In this document: in pieces, positions 5,044 to 5,436 of the stretch
How the letters are laid out: each line of letters begins with the position of its first letter
How positions within the stretch are numbered: the stretch's first letter is position 1
Assembly: GCA_011391655.1 (NCBI GenBank)
Contig: JAABQE010000301.1
Coordinates: 1-5,436 of the forward strand
DNA: 5,436 bases
Direction of reading: 5' to 3'
DNA from: Hydrogenophilales bacterium
GTDB lineage: Bacteria > Pseudomonadota > Gammaproteobacteria > Burkholderiales > Thiobacillaceae
Position numbers and translations under genes: made by a program
The notes under the pieces: generated by a model
The model's input: the letters and a program-made list of their open reading frames with translations, nothing else
What the model was told of the DNA's origin: nothing
Database searches by the model: none

Positions 5044-5436
5044 TGAACCTGTCGCAGCGGCTGGCTGACTGCCTGCGCGTGCGTCAGCCAGCCGACAAGG
5101 TGGCCTGCGTGCATGCCTTGCAGGCAGATTGGCTGGCTGGGCGTGTCGCTGCTGATACGGATGCTGAACGCTCGCCCATCGATCACCCCGGGCAACCCGA
5201 CCGACCCGAATTGATACCGCCGCAGCAGGTGCCGCGCCGCCGTGCCGACACCGTGGTCGGCCGCGCCGCGCTGATTCATGCGCTGGCGCATATCGAGTTC
5301 AACGCGATCAATCTGGCGCTCGATGCCGCGCATCGCTTTGCCGGCATGCCGCCCGCGTACTACGCTGACTGGCTGCGGGTGGCGGACGAAGAAGCCTTGC
5401 ATTTCGATTTGTTGAACGCGCATCTGGCCACGCTCG
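5043..5436 (+). CDS. DUF455/COG2833 ferritin-like protein, N-terminal part, truncated by the window edge
   Basis: The first 131 codons of an unfinished gene; no stop occurs before the edge. The frame reads MNLSQRLADCLRVRQPADKV, then RPELIPPQQVPRRR (54-67), GRAALIHALAHIEFNAINLALDAAHRF (73-99), MPPAYYADWLRVADEEALHF (102-121). These are hallmarks of the DUF455 (COG2833) family, which has a ferritin-like helical bundle fold. Probable metal ligands seen are E85 in HIEFN and the pair E117/H120 in EEALHF (ExxH); the remaining ligands would lie past the edge. The family is presumed to be a di-metal oxidase or oxygenase-type protein, but I know of no established substrate. The ATG at 5043 overlaps the lptG stop (TGATG), so it is probably translated by coupling as the third gene of the lptFG operon. 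A perfect 12-bp inverted repeat covers codons 6-18. Residues 36-53 look like a variable linker. Confidence 0.92.
   Translation, partial: MNLSQRLADCLRVRQPADKVACVHALQADWLAGRVAADTDAERSPIDHPGQPDRPELIPPQQVPRRRADTVVGRAALIHALAHIEFNAINLALDAAHRFAGMPPAYYADWLRVADEEALHFDLLNAHLATL
5058..5094 (+). repeat. Perfect 12-bp inverted repeat inside the start of the DUF455 gene
   Basis: CGGCTGGCTGAC (5058-5069) and GTCAGCCAGCCG (5083-5094) are exact reverse complements around a 13-nt loop, starting 15 nt after the A of the ATG and covering codons 6-18. In mRNA this is a strong GC-rich hairpin close to the ribosome's starting position. Two alternative pairings are also perfect: 5085-5093 with GGCTGGCTG at 5131-5139 (9 bp), and CTGCCTGC at 5069-5076 with GCAGGCAG at 5120-5127 (8 bp). 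A regulatory role is inference only. Confidence 0.6.

Noticed and set aside
4764..5423. 219-codon open frame on the minus strand across the lptG/DUF455 junction
   Set aside because: It lies opposite two well-supported plus-strand genes and shows no family pattern.

Overview
This window looks like chromosomal housekeeping DNA from a GC-rich proteobacterium, most likely a betaproteobacterium. The clues are the E. coli-like pepA-holC-valS cluster facing away from lptF-lptG, a betaproteobacterial-style small protein of unknown function inserted between holC and valS, and a COG2833/DUF455 ferritin-like gene attached to lptG. Genus cannot be told from the sequence alone. No mobile element, CRISPR array, tRNA or rRNA was seen.

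Minus-strand arm (2770 down to 1): pepA (leucyl aminopeptidase), holC (DNA polymerase III chi subunit), an unrecognised small disordered/helical protein, then the first 76 codons of valS (valyl-tRNA synthetase), which runs off the left edge. The first three genes are separated by only 9 nt each and read as one operon. A good sigma70-type promoter (TTGACA, 18 nt, AATAAT) lies just upstream of pepA. Between the small gene and valS is a 117-nt gap filled mostly by a 22-nt tandem repeat carrying the palindrome GGGACACGTCCC. On the minus strand it resembles one or two intrinsic terminators, and its last unit leads into a possible extended -10 for valS.

Plus-strand arm (2894 to 5436): lptF and lptG, the two membrane subunits of the LPS-extracting ABC transporter LptB2FG, followed by the first 131 codons of a DUF455 ferritin-like protein cut by the right edge. 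The three genes overlap (ATGA, then TGATG), so they are almost certainly co-transcribed and translationally coupled. The 123-nt divergent spacer 2771-2893 holds the pepA promoter, a 6-bp inverted repeat and a short direct repeat. I found no convincing lptF promoter.

There is no clear new system here. The points most worth a second look are the palindromic tandem repeat before valS, a perfect 12-bp inverted repeat inside the first codons of the ferritin-like gene, the loss in LptG of basic residues found at the corresponding positions in E. coli, and the unknown gene between holC and valS.
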